Source of the DNA: an uncultured Gammaproteobacteria bacterium
GTDB lineage: Bacteria > Pseudomonadota > Gammaproteobacteria > PS1 > Pseudothioglobaceae
Assembly: GCA_902512305.1 (NCBI GenBank)
Contig: CABXIU010000001.1
Span: 124,001 to 188,000 of the forward strand
DNA length: 64,000 nt
Direction: 5' to 3'
In this document: one piece after another, positions 52,108 through 60,950 of the stretch
How positions within the stretch are numbered: position 1 is the stretch's first letter
Layout of the letters: each line of letters opens with the position of its first letter
Program-made: the position numbers and the translations under genes
The notes under the pieces: generated by a model
Seen by the model: only the letters and a program-made list of their open reading frames with translations
Database searches by the model: none
Told to the model about the DNA's origin: nothing

Positions 52108-52560
52108 TTACTTTTTCATTAATTTGTCAATTTCGCTTTTAAACGCCTCAATATCTTGAAATTGTCTATAAACTGAGGCAAAACGAATGTAGGCAACTTC
52201 ATCCAGCGCTCTAAGCTCCTCCATGACCCATTCGCCAAGAGTTGATGAAGGCACCTCTCTATCATTTTGCGCCATTAATTTTCTTTGAATCTTTTGAATT
52301 GCAGTTTCTATTTTTGAGATTTCAACGGGTCTTTTTTCGAGCGCTTTTAATAAGCCATAGCGAAGCTTGTCTTCACTGAAGGTTTGTCTGGAATCATCAC
52401 TTTTAATCAGCCTAGGAAGATTTAAATCAACGGTTTCCCTCGTTGAATGCCTTTCACCACAAGCGATACACTCTCTTCTTCTACGAACTTGTGAGCCATC
52501 ATCTAGGAGCCTAGTATCTAAAACCTTGGTGTCATCTGATTGACAAAAAGGACACCGCAT
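52108..52560 (-). CDS. nrdR: Transcriptional regulator NrdR
   Basis: MRCPFCQSDDTKVLDTR...RRRRECIACGERHSTRE zinc ribbon, ATP cone. Confidence 0.97.
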   Translation of the reverse strand: MRCPFCQSDDTKVLDTRLLDDGSQVRRRRECIACGERHSTRETVDLNLPRLIKSDDSRQTFSEDKLRYGLLKALEKRPVEISKIETAIQKIQRKLMAQNDREVPSSTLGEWVMEELRALDEVAYIRFASVYRQFQDIEAFKSEIDKLMKK

Positions 52561-52565
52561 ACAAG

Positions 52566-53819
52566 CTACTTATAAACTGGAAATCTTGAGCAAAGCTCTT
52601 CAACTTTTGCTCTAACTTCGTTGACTACATCAGGATTCTCAATATCATCACAAATATCGCATATCCAATTTGTAATATCTTTGCACTCAGACTCACCAAA
52701 TCCACGGGTTGTTGCAGCAGGTGTTCCAATTCTAATTCCACTCGTTACAAATGGAGATTGAGGGTCATTAGGGACTGAATTTTTGTTGACTGTTATGTGA
52801 GCAGAGCCTAGTGTTGCATCAACCGCTTTCCCAGTTAATCCTTGCTCTATAAAGCTTACCAAGAAAACATGGTTATCTGTTCCACCAGAAACTACATCGT
52901 AGCCTCTTTCCATAAAGACACTAGCCATAGCTCTTGCATTTTTTACAACCTGTTTCTGATAAGATTTAAAGTCATCACTTAAAGCCTCTTTAAAGGCTAC
53001 AGCTTTAGCTGCAATAATGTGCATCAATGGGCCGCCTTGAATTCCAGGGAAAATAGCTGAATTTAGTTTTTTCTCTATCTCTTCGTTAGCTCTGGATAAA
53101 ATTAGCCCGCCACGAGGACCTCTTAGAGTTTTGTGAGTTGTTGTTGTGCAAACATCAGCAATATTGATTGGTGACGGATAGTCTCCAGTAGCAATGAGAC
53201 CTGCAACATGAGCCATATCAACAAGTAAATATGCACCAACCATATCAGCAACATCTCTAAAGCGTTGCCAATCTATTACTCTTGAGTAAGCAGAGAAACC
53301 AGCAATCACCATTTTAGGCTTATGTTCTTTAGCTAATCTTTCGACCTCATCATAATCAATCTCTCCTGTTGATTCATCAAGGCCATACTGGATTGCATTG
53401 AAATTTTTACCTGAGAAAGATGGTGCTGCTCCATGCGTTAGGTGCCCCCCATGAGCTAAGCTCATACCCAGTATCGTATCTCCAGGAACAAGAAGCGCTT
53501 GAAATACAGCAGCATTTGCTGAAGAGCCAGAGTGGGGCTGAACATTTACATAGGCCGCCCCAAATAATTCTTTAGCTCTACTGATGGCCAAATCTTCCGC
53601 CATATCTACATGTTCACAGCCACCATAGTAACGTTTAGATGGATACCCTTCTGCATATTTATTAGTCAACTGAGATCCTTGAGCAGTCATCACCGCTGGG
53701 GAAGTGTAGTTTTCTGATGCAATCAACTCGATGTGTGCTTCTTGCCTTAACTCTTCCGCATTAATTACTTTTGCGATGTCAGAATCAACTTCATTTAATG
53801 TAAGATTTTTGTCAAACAT
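52566..53819 (-). CDS. glyA: Serine hydroxymethyltransferase
   Basis: [29 protein letters not shown]. Confidence 0.98.
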   Translation of the reverse strand: MFDKNLTLNEVDSDIAKVINAEELRQEAHIELIASENYTSPAVMTAQGSQLTNKYAEGYPSKRYYGGCEHVDMAEDLAISRAKELFGAAYVNVQPHSGSSANAAVFQALLVPGDTILGMSLAHGGHLTHGAAPSFSGKNFNAIQYGLDESTGEIDYDEVERLAKEHKPKMVIAGFSAYSRVIDWQRFRDVADMVGAYLLVDMAHVAGLIATGDYPSPINIADVCTTTTHKTLRGPRGGLILSRANEEIEKKLNSAIFPGIQGGPLMHIIAAKAVAFKEALSDDFKSYQKQVVKNARAMASVFMERGYDVVSGGTDNHVFLVSFIEQGLTGKAVDATLGSAHITVNKNSVPNDPQSPFVTSGIRIGTPAATTRGFGESECKDITNWICDICDDIENPDVVNEVRAKVEELCSRFPVYK

Positions 53820-53991
53820 GGGGACTTCCTGAAAAGATGAAAAAACGGTATTTTACGGACTTATTTTAACAAGAATAATACTTAATTACTTTTTTTTTAC
53901 AAATCATATATTTTGATAATTGCATAGCCTCATAAGAGCAAATATTTTTTTTCCGGTGGTAAAATTTGCGCTTTAATCTCATAATCATCAA

Positions 53992-55278
53992 ATGAAAGTT
54001 ATCGTTTTAGGTGCAGGTGTTATCGGCACAACCTCTGCCTATTTCTTAGCCAAGCAAGGTCATGATGTGACTGTTTTAGATAGACAAGAGAGCGTTGCTA
54101 TGGAAACTAGTCATGCGAATGCAGGCTGTTTATCCTATGGATTTTCTTCACCCTGGGCCTCACCTGGACTTCCATTGAATTTATTGAAATGGTTTTTAAC
54201 TGGGCGATCTCCGTTAGTCATCAATCCAAACATAAGCATAGAGACAATCAAGTTTTTATATCGAATGTATAAAAACTGCAATTCAAAAAGCTACGAAATC
54301 AATAAAAGTCGCATGCTTAGACTTGCTAATTATTCTCGACAGGCCCTCTTAGAAATTGAGTCAGATTTTGATATTCAATATGAGCAGAGAAGGCAAGGAT
54401 CACTTCAACTTTTTTGGGACACAAAAGAGATTGAGAAAGCTAAAAGAGATATTTCAATATTAGAAAAATTCAACATCCATTATGAACTTCTAGATACTGA
54501 AGGCTGCGTTGAAGCTGAACCAGGATTGAAATATGTAAAAAATAAACTCTCTGGTGGACTTCGCTTTAATAATGACTTTACTGGAAATTGCTACCTTTTC
54601 TCAAATGAAATCTATAAAAAATGTATTGAAATGGGTGTAAATTTTGAATTCAATACTGAAATTAAATCCATAAAAATTAATAATAATAAAATCTCTTCAG
54701 TTTTAACCAGCGAAGGAGAATTTAAAGCAGATTGTTATTCTGTCTCCCTTGGAAGTTATTCCACTAAAATCCTTTCACAAGTCGGTATTAAAACCCCTAT
54801 TTATCCCGTTAAGGGTTATTCAATCACGCTTCCTGTTTTAACTGATCAAGACGCGCCTCAATCAACAATAATGGATGAAAAGAATAAAATTGCCATCACA
54901 AGACTGGGAGACAGAATAAGAGTCGCTGGAATGGCTCATTTAACCGATTTTGATAAAAACTTGAGAACAAAATCTCTAGAGTCATTAAAAAGTGGCTTAG
55001 ATCTCGTATTTCCTAAGAGTTATGAGCCTTCTGAAAATCTTAATTATTGGACAGGTTTTCGTCCAAGTACACCTGATGGAACGCCCATTATTGGCCCTAC
55101 ACCCTATAGCAACTTATATCTTAATACAGGACACGGAACACTTGGATGGACAATGTCTTCAGGTTCTGGCAAACTGTTAGCTGATATCGTTTCAGGAAAT
55201 CAACCTGAAATCTCTATCGAAGGGATTGATATGAATCGATACAGTTTTTCAAATAAGACACGAAAAAATTATGGCTAG
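53992..55278 (+). CDS. dadA: D-amino acid dehydrogenase
   Basis: VIVLGAGVIGTTSAYFLAKQGHDVTVLDRQ, TSHANAGCLSYGFSSPWASPG, GHGTLGWTMSSGSGKLLADI. Confidence 0.93.
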   Translation: MKVIVLGAGVIGTTSAYFLAKQGHDVTVLDRQESVAMETSHANAGCLSYGFSSPWASPGLPLNLLKWFLTGRSPLVINPNISIETIKFLYRMYKNCNSKSYEINKSRMLRLANYSRQALLEIESDFDIQYEQRRQGSLQLFWDTKEIEKAKRDISILEKFNIHYELLDTEGCVEAEPGLKYVKNKLSGGLRFNNDFTGNCYLFSNEIYKKCIEMGVNFEFNTEIKSIKINNNKISSVLTSEGEFKADCYSVSLGSYSTKILSQVGIKTPIYPVKGYSITLPVLTDQDAPQSTIMDEKNKIAITRLGDRIRVAGMAHLTDFDKNLRTKSLESLKSGLDLVFPKSYEPSENLNYWTGFRPSTPDGTPIIGPTPYSNLYLNTGHGTLGWTMSSGSGKLLADIVSGNQPEISIEGIDMNRYSFSNKTRKNYG

Positions 55279-56350
55279 GAATTGTATTGCATCCATTAAT
55301 CTTGATGCAATTAAAAAAAACTATCTTTACGCAAAATCTTTATCTCCTAGATCTAAGGCCATAGCCATTATTAAAGCCAATGCCTATGGCCATGGTGCAG
55401 TTAAAGTTGCTAAACATTTAAAAGACTGTGCTGATTGTTACGGCGTTGCTTGCTCTGAAGAGGCTTTAGAGTTAAGAAATTCAGGCATTTCTAGCACTCC
55501 CATCTTGCTTTTAGAGGGAATTTTTGAAGAATCTGAGTTAAACCTTGTAGATAAGCATAATCTTTGGATGGTAGTCTGTAACGACAACCAGCTACAATGG
55601 ATTCTTAAAAGCAAACCAAGTCATAAGTTTGATGTTTTTGTGAAGATTGATTCAGGTATGGGGCGCCTTGGATTTCAAGAGAAAGGCTCGAATAAAGCAA
55701 TAAACTCTTTAGAAAATTCTAGCAATGTTAAAAACATTACCTTAATGACTCATTTTTCAAGTGCTGATAATCAAAATAGCCCTTCAACAATAAACCAAAT
55801 AGAACAATTCAATAATATTATTGACTCAAATCAAAATAATACCTCACTGGCAAATTCAGCGGCTTTGATGGTTTTTGAAAAGGCTCATAGTGAATATACG
55901 CGACCTGGAATTATGCTCTATGGCTCATCTCCATTTCCTTATAGTGAAAAATTTAAAGACTTATCTCCAGCAATGACGCTTCAATCTTCTCTCATATCTA
56001 TTAAAGAATTTAAATCAGGACAGAGCATTGGATATGGTGAACGCTATGTCTGCAAGGAAGATACGCTTATTGGAGTTGTAGCCATTGGTTATGCTGATGG
56101 ATACCCCAGAAGTGCTCAAGATGGCACTCCAGTATTTATAAATGGAGGCATTGCAAGAGTAGCTGGAAGAGTTTCCATGGATATGATTACAATCAATCTA
56201 AAAGGTATCAAAAACCCTCAAATTGGAGATTGTGTAGAACTTTTTGGAGAAAATGTTTCTATTGATGAAGTGGCTGAAAATTGTAATACAATCTCTTATG
56301 AAATATTCTCACAAATTACCAATCGAGTTTATAAAACTTATGTTTCATAG
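55271..56350 (+). CDS. alr: Alanine racemase
   Basis: AIIKANAYGHGAV PLP lysine motif, VSMDMITINL; 8-bp overlap with dadA. Confidence 0.95.
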   Translation: MARNCIASINLDAIKKNYLYAKSLSPRSKAIAIIKANAYGHGAVKVAKHLKDCADCYGVACSEEALELRNSGISSTPILLLEGIFEESELNLVDKHNLWMVVCNDNQLQWILKSKPSHKFDVFVKIDSGMGRLGFQEKGSNKAINSLENSSNVKNITLMTHFSSADNQNSPSTINQIEQFNNIIDSNQNNTSLANSAALMVFEKAHSEYTRPGIMLYGSSPFPYSEKFKDLSPAMTLQSSLISIKEFKSGQSIGYGERYVCKEDTLIGVVAIGYADGYPRSAQDGTPVFINGGIARVAGRVSMDMITINLKGIKNPQIGDCVELFGENVSIDEVAENCNTISYEIFSQITNRVYKTYVS

Positions 56351-56401
56351 TTTTTAAAATGCTAATATAATTCAAGTCATTATTCATTAATCACCTATTA
56401 A

Positions 56402-57217
56402 ATGTTATTCGCAAGCCAAATTTCTTCATTTCATAAAGATGGATACCTAGTCGTTGAAGACTTCCTTAATAATAATCAACGAGAACTTCTAATGAATCGC
56501 GCTAAGGACTTAATCGAAGATTTTGATCCATCTAGAACTCAGTCTATTTTTACGACTAATGAACAAGAGAGAGCGAGTGATGAGTATTTTTTAAAGTCTG
56601 GTGATCAAATTAGATTTTTCTTTGAAGAAAAGGCAATTGATAGTAGCGGTAATTTTACGGTCCCAAAACAACAATCAATCAACAAAATAGGTCATGCCCA
56701 ACACGCACTAGACCCAATCTATAAAAAAGTTATTAATACTCTAGATATTCCTGAAATGGGTCAGCAGCTCGGTATTCTAAAGCCTCGAAAACTTCAATCA
56801 ATGCACATATTCAAGCAGCCCAATATTGGAGGTGAAGTTGGACTTCATCAAGACTCGACATTCTTATACACATCGCCGATGAGCTGTATTGGCTTTTGGA
56901 TTGCTCTTGAGGATGCTAATATTGAAAATGGTTGTCTTCAGGCTATGACAGGAGGTCATACAATACCTTTAAAAAAGCGTTTTAAATTATCTAATACAGG
57001 CGGCACAGAATTTGAAATATTAGATGAAACTCCTTGGCCAGATACTCAGCTTGATCTTTTAGAGGTTAAGGCAGGCACTCTTGTAATCCTTCACGGACAA
57101 CTCCCTCACTACAGTGCTGAAAACACTTCTAACAAATCTAGACAAGCTTTTAGCATTCATCTAATTGATGACAATTGTCATTATGCTAAAGATAATTGGC
57201 TACAATCTGATTTATGA
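56402..57217 (+). CDS. Phytanoyl-CoA dioxygenase (PhyH) family protein
   Basis: FHKDGYLVVEDFLNNNQ; LHQDSTFLYTSP (HxD) and LPHYSAENTSNKSRQAFSIHL. Confidence 0.88.
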   Translation: MLFASQISSFHKDGYLVVEDFLNNNQRELLMNRAKDLIEDFDPSRTQSIFTTNEQERASDEYFLKSGDQIRFFFEEKAIDSSGNFTVPKQQSINKIGHAQHALDPIYKKVINTLDIPEMGQQLGILKPRKLQSMHIFKQPNIGGEVGLHQDSTFLYTSPMSCIGFWIALEDANIENGCLQAMTGGHTIPLKKRFKLSNTGGTEFEILDETPWPDTQLDLLEVKAGTLVILHGQLPHYSAENTSNKSRQAFSIHLIDDNCHYAKDNWLQSDL

Positions 57218-57567
57218 ACGACAGACAAGTAATAGACATTCATAACATAGAGTTTAAACCGTTTGACAGGTATGGTTCACCAGTCCCAAAAATGAGCTGG
57301 CATATCATTAGCTATGATCAAAATAACGGTCAAGGTAGCTACGTATTAAAAATGGAACCTGGAGCCCAAACAGTTCCTCATATGCATATGGGCTTTGAAG
57401 AGTTTTTAATGATTGAAGGCGAGTTAATTGACTCTGATGGGACTGTCTTCAAAAAAGGTGAATTCATCTCTTTTAAGCCTAACAGTCAGCACTCATCGTT
57501 TTCTGAAACCGGAGCATTGATTGTTGTTTTTCAAAGAGGGCTTAACGAGGCTATCAATCAAAATTAA
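57214..57567 (+). CDS. Cupin-domain protein
   Basis: LKMEPGAQTVPHMHMGFEEFLMIEGELIDSDGTVFKKGEFISFKPNSQHSSFSETG. Confidence 0.85.
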   Translation: MNDRQVIDIHNIEFKPFDRYGSPVPKMSWHIISYDQNNGQGSYVLKMEPGAQTVPHMHMGFEEFLMIEGELIDSDGTVFKKGEFISFKPNSQHSSFSETGALIVVFQRGLNEAINQN

Positions 57568-57588
57568 CAACTACTTACTGAGAAAAAT

Positions 57589-58203
57589 ATGCCTGCAAAT
57601 ATAAGAAAAACTCTTCTTCACGTGGAAAATACACTCGTTGAAGGCAATAAAAAAGCAAAAAAACCTCTTGTTTTAATCGCTGCGGTTGCGGTTATTAAAA
57701 ACCCATGGGTTGATTTACAAGATTCAGAAAAATTCGTTGAAGACCTTAAACCAGGCATCTTGGATGTTGCCCCAGGCCTTGGAGAGCTTCTTACATCAAT
57801 GATTATTAAAGAAGCAGGTTCAGGTAAAAATGTGGAGGGTTATGGAAAGTCAGCTATTGTCGGATTAAAAGGTGAAATTGAACATGCATCAGGAATTATT
57901 CATACACTTCGCTTTGGTAACTTTTATCGCGAAGCAGTAAGCGCTAAATCTTATCTTTCTTTTTGTAATACTCGTGGTGGTGCTAATGCGCCAATTATGA
58001 TCCCTTTAATGGATAAGAATGACGCCGGTCGACGATCGCATTATCTAACTATTCAGCTCTCTGTTCCAGATGCACCAGCTGATGATGAGATAGTCGTTGC
58101 ACTAGGCGCTTCAATTGGAGGTAGACCACACCATAGGATTGGTGATCGATACCAGGATCTTAAAGATTTAGGTCACGATCTTGATAATCCTGCTAGTGTT
58201 TAA
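57589..58203 (+). CDS. Amino acid synthesis family protein (DUF1185/AA_synth)
   Basis: AAVAVIKNPW, EGYGKSAIVGLKGEIEHASGIIHTLRFG, NTRGGANAPIMIPLMDKNDAGRRSHYLTIQ. Confidence 0.82.
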   Translation: MPANIRKTLLHVENTLVEGNKKAKKPLVLIAAVAVIKNPWVDLQDSEKFVEDLKPGILDVAPGLGELLTSMIIKEAGSGKNVEGYGKSAIVGLKGEIEHASGIIHTLRFGNFYREAVSAKSYLSFCNTRGGANAPIMIPLMDKNDAGRRSHYLTIQLSVPDAPADDEIVVALGASIGGRPHHRIGDRYQDLKDLGHDLDNPASV

Positions 58204-58207
58204 TGGC

Positions 58208-59461
58208 TTAAGTGTCTGACTCTAATTGAGACTCTAAGGCTTCTTCAGCAATAACTTCCATTCCAACGACACTTGGTCTTTGTGTCATTACCTGGAAGTT
58301 TGCCTGATCCAATTCATCAACATCATCTTTAATAAACATCATAGAAAAAACGATGGCCGCTATCAATAAGTGGACAAGTATAAGATAAATTAGGAATCCA
58401 GAGCTCTCAAATAGATTAATAAAATAACTCATAGAGAACGGCCCTAGTGATGCAATAACACTATAAACCAATACAATTGTGCCACTGGCACTCACCATTT
58501 GACTCGGCTTTAAACGATCATTGGTCTGAGCGACGCCAAGTGAATACAAAGGCAATGTAAATGCACCTATCAGTCCATTTAATATCAAAAAGACAGCCTT
58601 TGAAAACTCAAAAACTAAAAGCAAAACACAAATACTACTGACTAAAATACAACACAGCAATATGACTTTACGACGGTCAATCTTATCTGATAACCATCCA
58701 AGAGGCCATTGAGAGGCTGCTCCAAAACCAATAAAGAGAGTCATAAATAAAGCAGTTTCTGAAACATTTAAGCCTGATTTAACAGCGTAAATGGTTCCAA
58801 TACCAAAAAAACCAGCTGACGCAAGACCAGAGACTCCAATAGTGGCCATTCCAGAGGGGGAAGCTTTCCATAATGCTTTAATCCCAAGTGATTCTTGAAT
58901 TTCAGAATCTGGTGCTTTAATTTCAGTTAATAGAATTGGAATTAAGGAAACTGAAAGTAGAATAGAGGCCAACAAGAATAAATGAAATCCTGAAGGATTA
59001 TCAATAGCAAAAAGCCCTTGACCAAGAGCAAGACCACCCCAAACAACTCCCATATGAATTGAAAAGATTTGACCTCTGTTTTCATTTGATGAAATTGAAT
59101 TTAGCCACCCTTCAACAATAATCATAATTCCTGCGATACAAAATCCTGATAAAAATCTTGCAACAAACCAGACCGGAGGCTCAATAAATAAGATTTGAAT
59201 TAGTATTGCCGTTGAAGCAATTGATGCATATGCAGCGTAAGTTCGGATTTGTCCAGTTTTTTTTATTTGGTTTGGTGAAATCAGGGAGCTTGCAAAAGCC
59301 CCTATAAAGTAACCTGACATAACGATTCCAGTGGTTAATACTGAAAATCCTTCATAGTCTGCTCTCCAGCTACTTAAAGTTCCTTGGAGCCCATTACCCA
59401 GACCAATAAATAGGATGCCTAAAAATAGTGGCCAAATTGTTCGCATAACAACTGTTAACAT
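58208..59461 (-). CDS. MFS transporter (YcaD-like)
   Basis: 12-TM pattern, WPLGWLSDKIDRRKVIL motif, FSIHMGVVWGGLALGQ. Confidence 0.85.
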   Translation of the reverse strand: MLTVVMRTIWPLFLGILFIGLGNGLQGTLSSWRADYEGFSVLTTGIVMSGYFIGAFASSLISPNQIKKTGQIRTYAAYASIASTAILIQILFIEPPVWFVARFLSGFCIAGIMIIVEGWLNSISSNENRGQIFSIHMGVVWGGLALGQGLFAIDNPSGFHLFLLASILLSVSLIPILLTEIKAPDSEIQESLGIKALWKASPSGMATIGVSGLASAGFFGIGTIYAVKSGLNVSETALFMTLFIGFGAASQWPLGWLSDKIDRRKVILLCCILVSSICVLLLVFEFSKAVFLILNGLIGAFTLPLYSLGVAQTNDRLKPSQMVSASGTIVLVYSVIASLGPFSMSYFINLFESSGFLIYLILVHLLIAAIVFSMMFIKDDVDELDQANFQVMTQRPSVVGMEVIAEEALESQLESDT

Positions 59462-59549
59462 GATCTCTTATTGAATGATAGATTTTGTAAAAAAAGCGAA
59501 TTATAGAGTAATTTAATATTGTATTTCATAAATATACAAAAAGTTTTTA

Positions 59550-59828
59550 ATGATTGATATTCCTAATAAAAATTGGGTCGTATATCTTCTTGAATGTGGT
59601 GATAAAACTATTTATTGCGGAATTACTAATAATCTAAACAATCGTCTCAAACAGCACAGAGGAGAAAAACCAGGAGGCGCGAAATACACTAGATCTAGAA
59701 TGCCTCTAAGACTGGCTTATTTTGAAGAAAAAGAGAATAGAAGTGAGGCACTTAAACGAGAATTGATCATAAAAAAAATGTCAAAAATTGCTAAGATTGA
59801 ACTGATTGAAAAATTTAATAAATATTAA
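59550..59828 (+). CDS. GIY-YIG nuclease family protein (UPF0213/YhbQ-like)
   Basis: WVVYLLECGDKTIYCGITNNLNNRLKQH. Confidence 0.92.
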   Translation: MIDIPNKNWVVYLLECGDKTIYCGITNNLNNRLKQHRGEKPGGAKYTRSRMPLRLAYFEEKENRSEALKRELIIKKMSKIAKIELIEKFNKY

Positions 59829-60349
59829 TCTTGGAGCTGATTGAGATCATCTAAAACCATCTGAGAGTGAGTACTTGGTTTTACCGACAGATATATCTTA
59901 GCAATTTTTCCTTCTGGATCAATAACAAAGGTATTTCGTTTTGCAGTTTTAAAGCTAAGAAAGTTATTGAGTGAGTCATAAGATTTTGCGACTTTACCAC
60001 CTTCATCAGACAAAAGTGCGAATGGCAGGTTATGTTTTTCAGCAAATCGCTTATGAGATTCAACACTATCTAGGCTTACTCCAAAAACTGTTGATTTATT
60101 CGCAATAATTCTTTTTATAGCATCTCTAAAATCACAAGCTTGAGTCGTGCAGCCTGGTGTGTCATTCTTGGGATAAAAATATAAAATGACCCACCCTCCC
60201 TTATAGTCATTTAATTCATGAGAGATGTTGTTCTGATCACTGAGTATAAAATTTGGTGCCTCACTACCCACCTTTAAGGATGCATGAACTGTCAATGAGA
60301 GACATAGAAAAAGTAATGAAACAAATAATTGTTTAGTAAATCGTTGCAC
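59825..60349 (-). CDS. Exported peroxiredoxin (Bcp/AhpC-TSA family)
   Basis: Signal peptide, GSEAPNFILSDQ, YFYPKNDTPGCTTQACDFRD. Confidence 0.93.
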   Translation of the reverse strand: MQRFTKQLFVSLLFLCLSLTVHASLKVGSEAPNFILSDQNNISHELNDYKGGWVILYFYPKNDTPGCTTQACDFRDAIKRIIANKSTVFGVSLDSVESHKRFAEKHNLPFALLSDEGGKVAKSYDSLNNFLSFKTAKRNTFVIDPEGKIAKIYLSVKPSTHSQMVLDDLNQLQD

Positions 60350-60375
60350 TTTAAAAAAAATCTATAACTGACTGA

Positions 60376-60540
60376 TTAGGTTTTTAAATATGAGTCTCTA
60401 CTTATTATATCTTGATTACTTCTCTTTGCAGATAAGTACCAATTTATAGCTCTTATAAGTTGTTTTTCGTTAATATTATTTCTTCTACAATATGAAATTG
60501 TTGATTTATTTAACGAATTTTTAGTCATTGATTTTTGCAT
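60376..60540 (-). CDS. Small hypothetical basic protein (54 aa from ATG at 60540)
   Basis: ORF MQKSMTKNSLNKSTISYCRRNNINEKQLIRAINWYLSAKRSNQDI...; track start at 60588 is TTG inside a hairpin. Confidence 0.3.
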   Translation of the reverse strand: MQKSMTKNSLNKSTISYCRRNNINEKQLIRAINWYLSAKRSNQDIISRDSYLKT

Positions 60541-60556
60541 TTTTTTTTGTTTTAAA

Positions 60557-60595
60557 ACTTTAGTTGACTGGTAGGAGTCACCAGCCAACTAAAGT
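60557..60595 (-). terminator. Strong hairpin, terminator-like on the minus strand
   Basis: ACTTTAGTTGgCTGGT / ACCAGtCAACTAAAGT on the minus strand (16 pairs including one G-T), 7-nt loop, followed by TTTT. Confidence 0.55.
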
Positions 60596-60817
60596 GGTTA
60601 CCTCATGTGCCAAACGGAGAGAGAATGGCTTAGGTATCTAGAGATTCTTACAAATCACACATGTAGAAAAATCTAATTATTGTTTTTAGCTATTAGAGAC
60701 ATACAAATGCTTATGTATAATCTATTCAGATGTATCGATTATTAGACGTTTGTTTAAACGGCAACTCAAAGGGGTAGTAGTTACCGGACAAGTCTCTAAT
60801 AAACTAAAAACAATAGG
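60557..60817 (-). ncRNA. Candidate structured non-coding RNA (family unknown; strand provisional)
   Basis: Long-range helix TATTGTTTTTAGcTATTAGAGAC (60678-60700) with GTCTCTAATAaaCTAAAAACAATA (60792-60815), enclosing hairpins 60701-60718, 60717-60742, 60747-60760 and 60773-60785; minus-strand TATTAT -10 at 60821-60826. Confidence 0.5.
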
Positions 60818-60866
60818 TCCATAATAGGCCTCAAATTTCAAAGTTAAATGTTTTCTATATGGAGTT

Positions 60867-60888
60867 TTAATGAAGACTTAATGAAGAT
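60867..60888. promoter_or_regulatory. cre-tag-like 11-bp direct repeat between the CreBC-like operon and the candidate ncRNA
   Basis: TTAATGAAGAC TTAATGAAGAT; on the minus strand TTCAT-N6-TTCAT, compared with the CreB tag TTCAC-N6-TTCAC. Confidence 0.55.
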
Positions 60889-60950
60889 TCTTTCTTTTAT
60901 TAAATTTTGATTTACAATGTCAATCGTCGTTAACAAAATAATATACAAAA

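Noticed and set aside
60541-60588. N-terminal extension of the small ORF from a TTG start
   Set aside because: The start would lie inside the strong hairpin and has no Shine-Dalgarno; the ATG at 60540 is more plausible if the ORF is real at all.
60678-60817. Interpretation as tmRNA, c-di-GMP-I or glycine riboswitch
   Set aside because: Short resemblances only (for example GGTAGTAGTTACCGG); no tRNA-like 3' domain with CCA, no complete conserved core of either riboswitch, and no fitting downstream gene.
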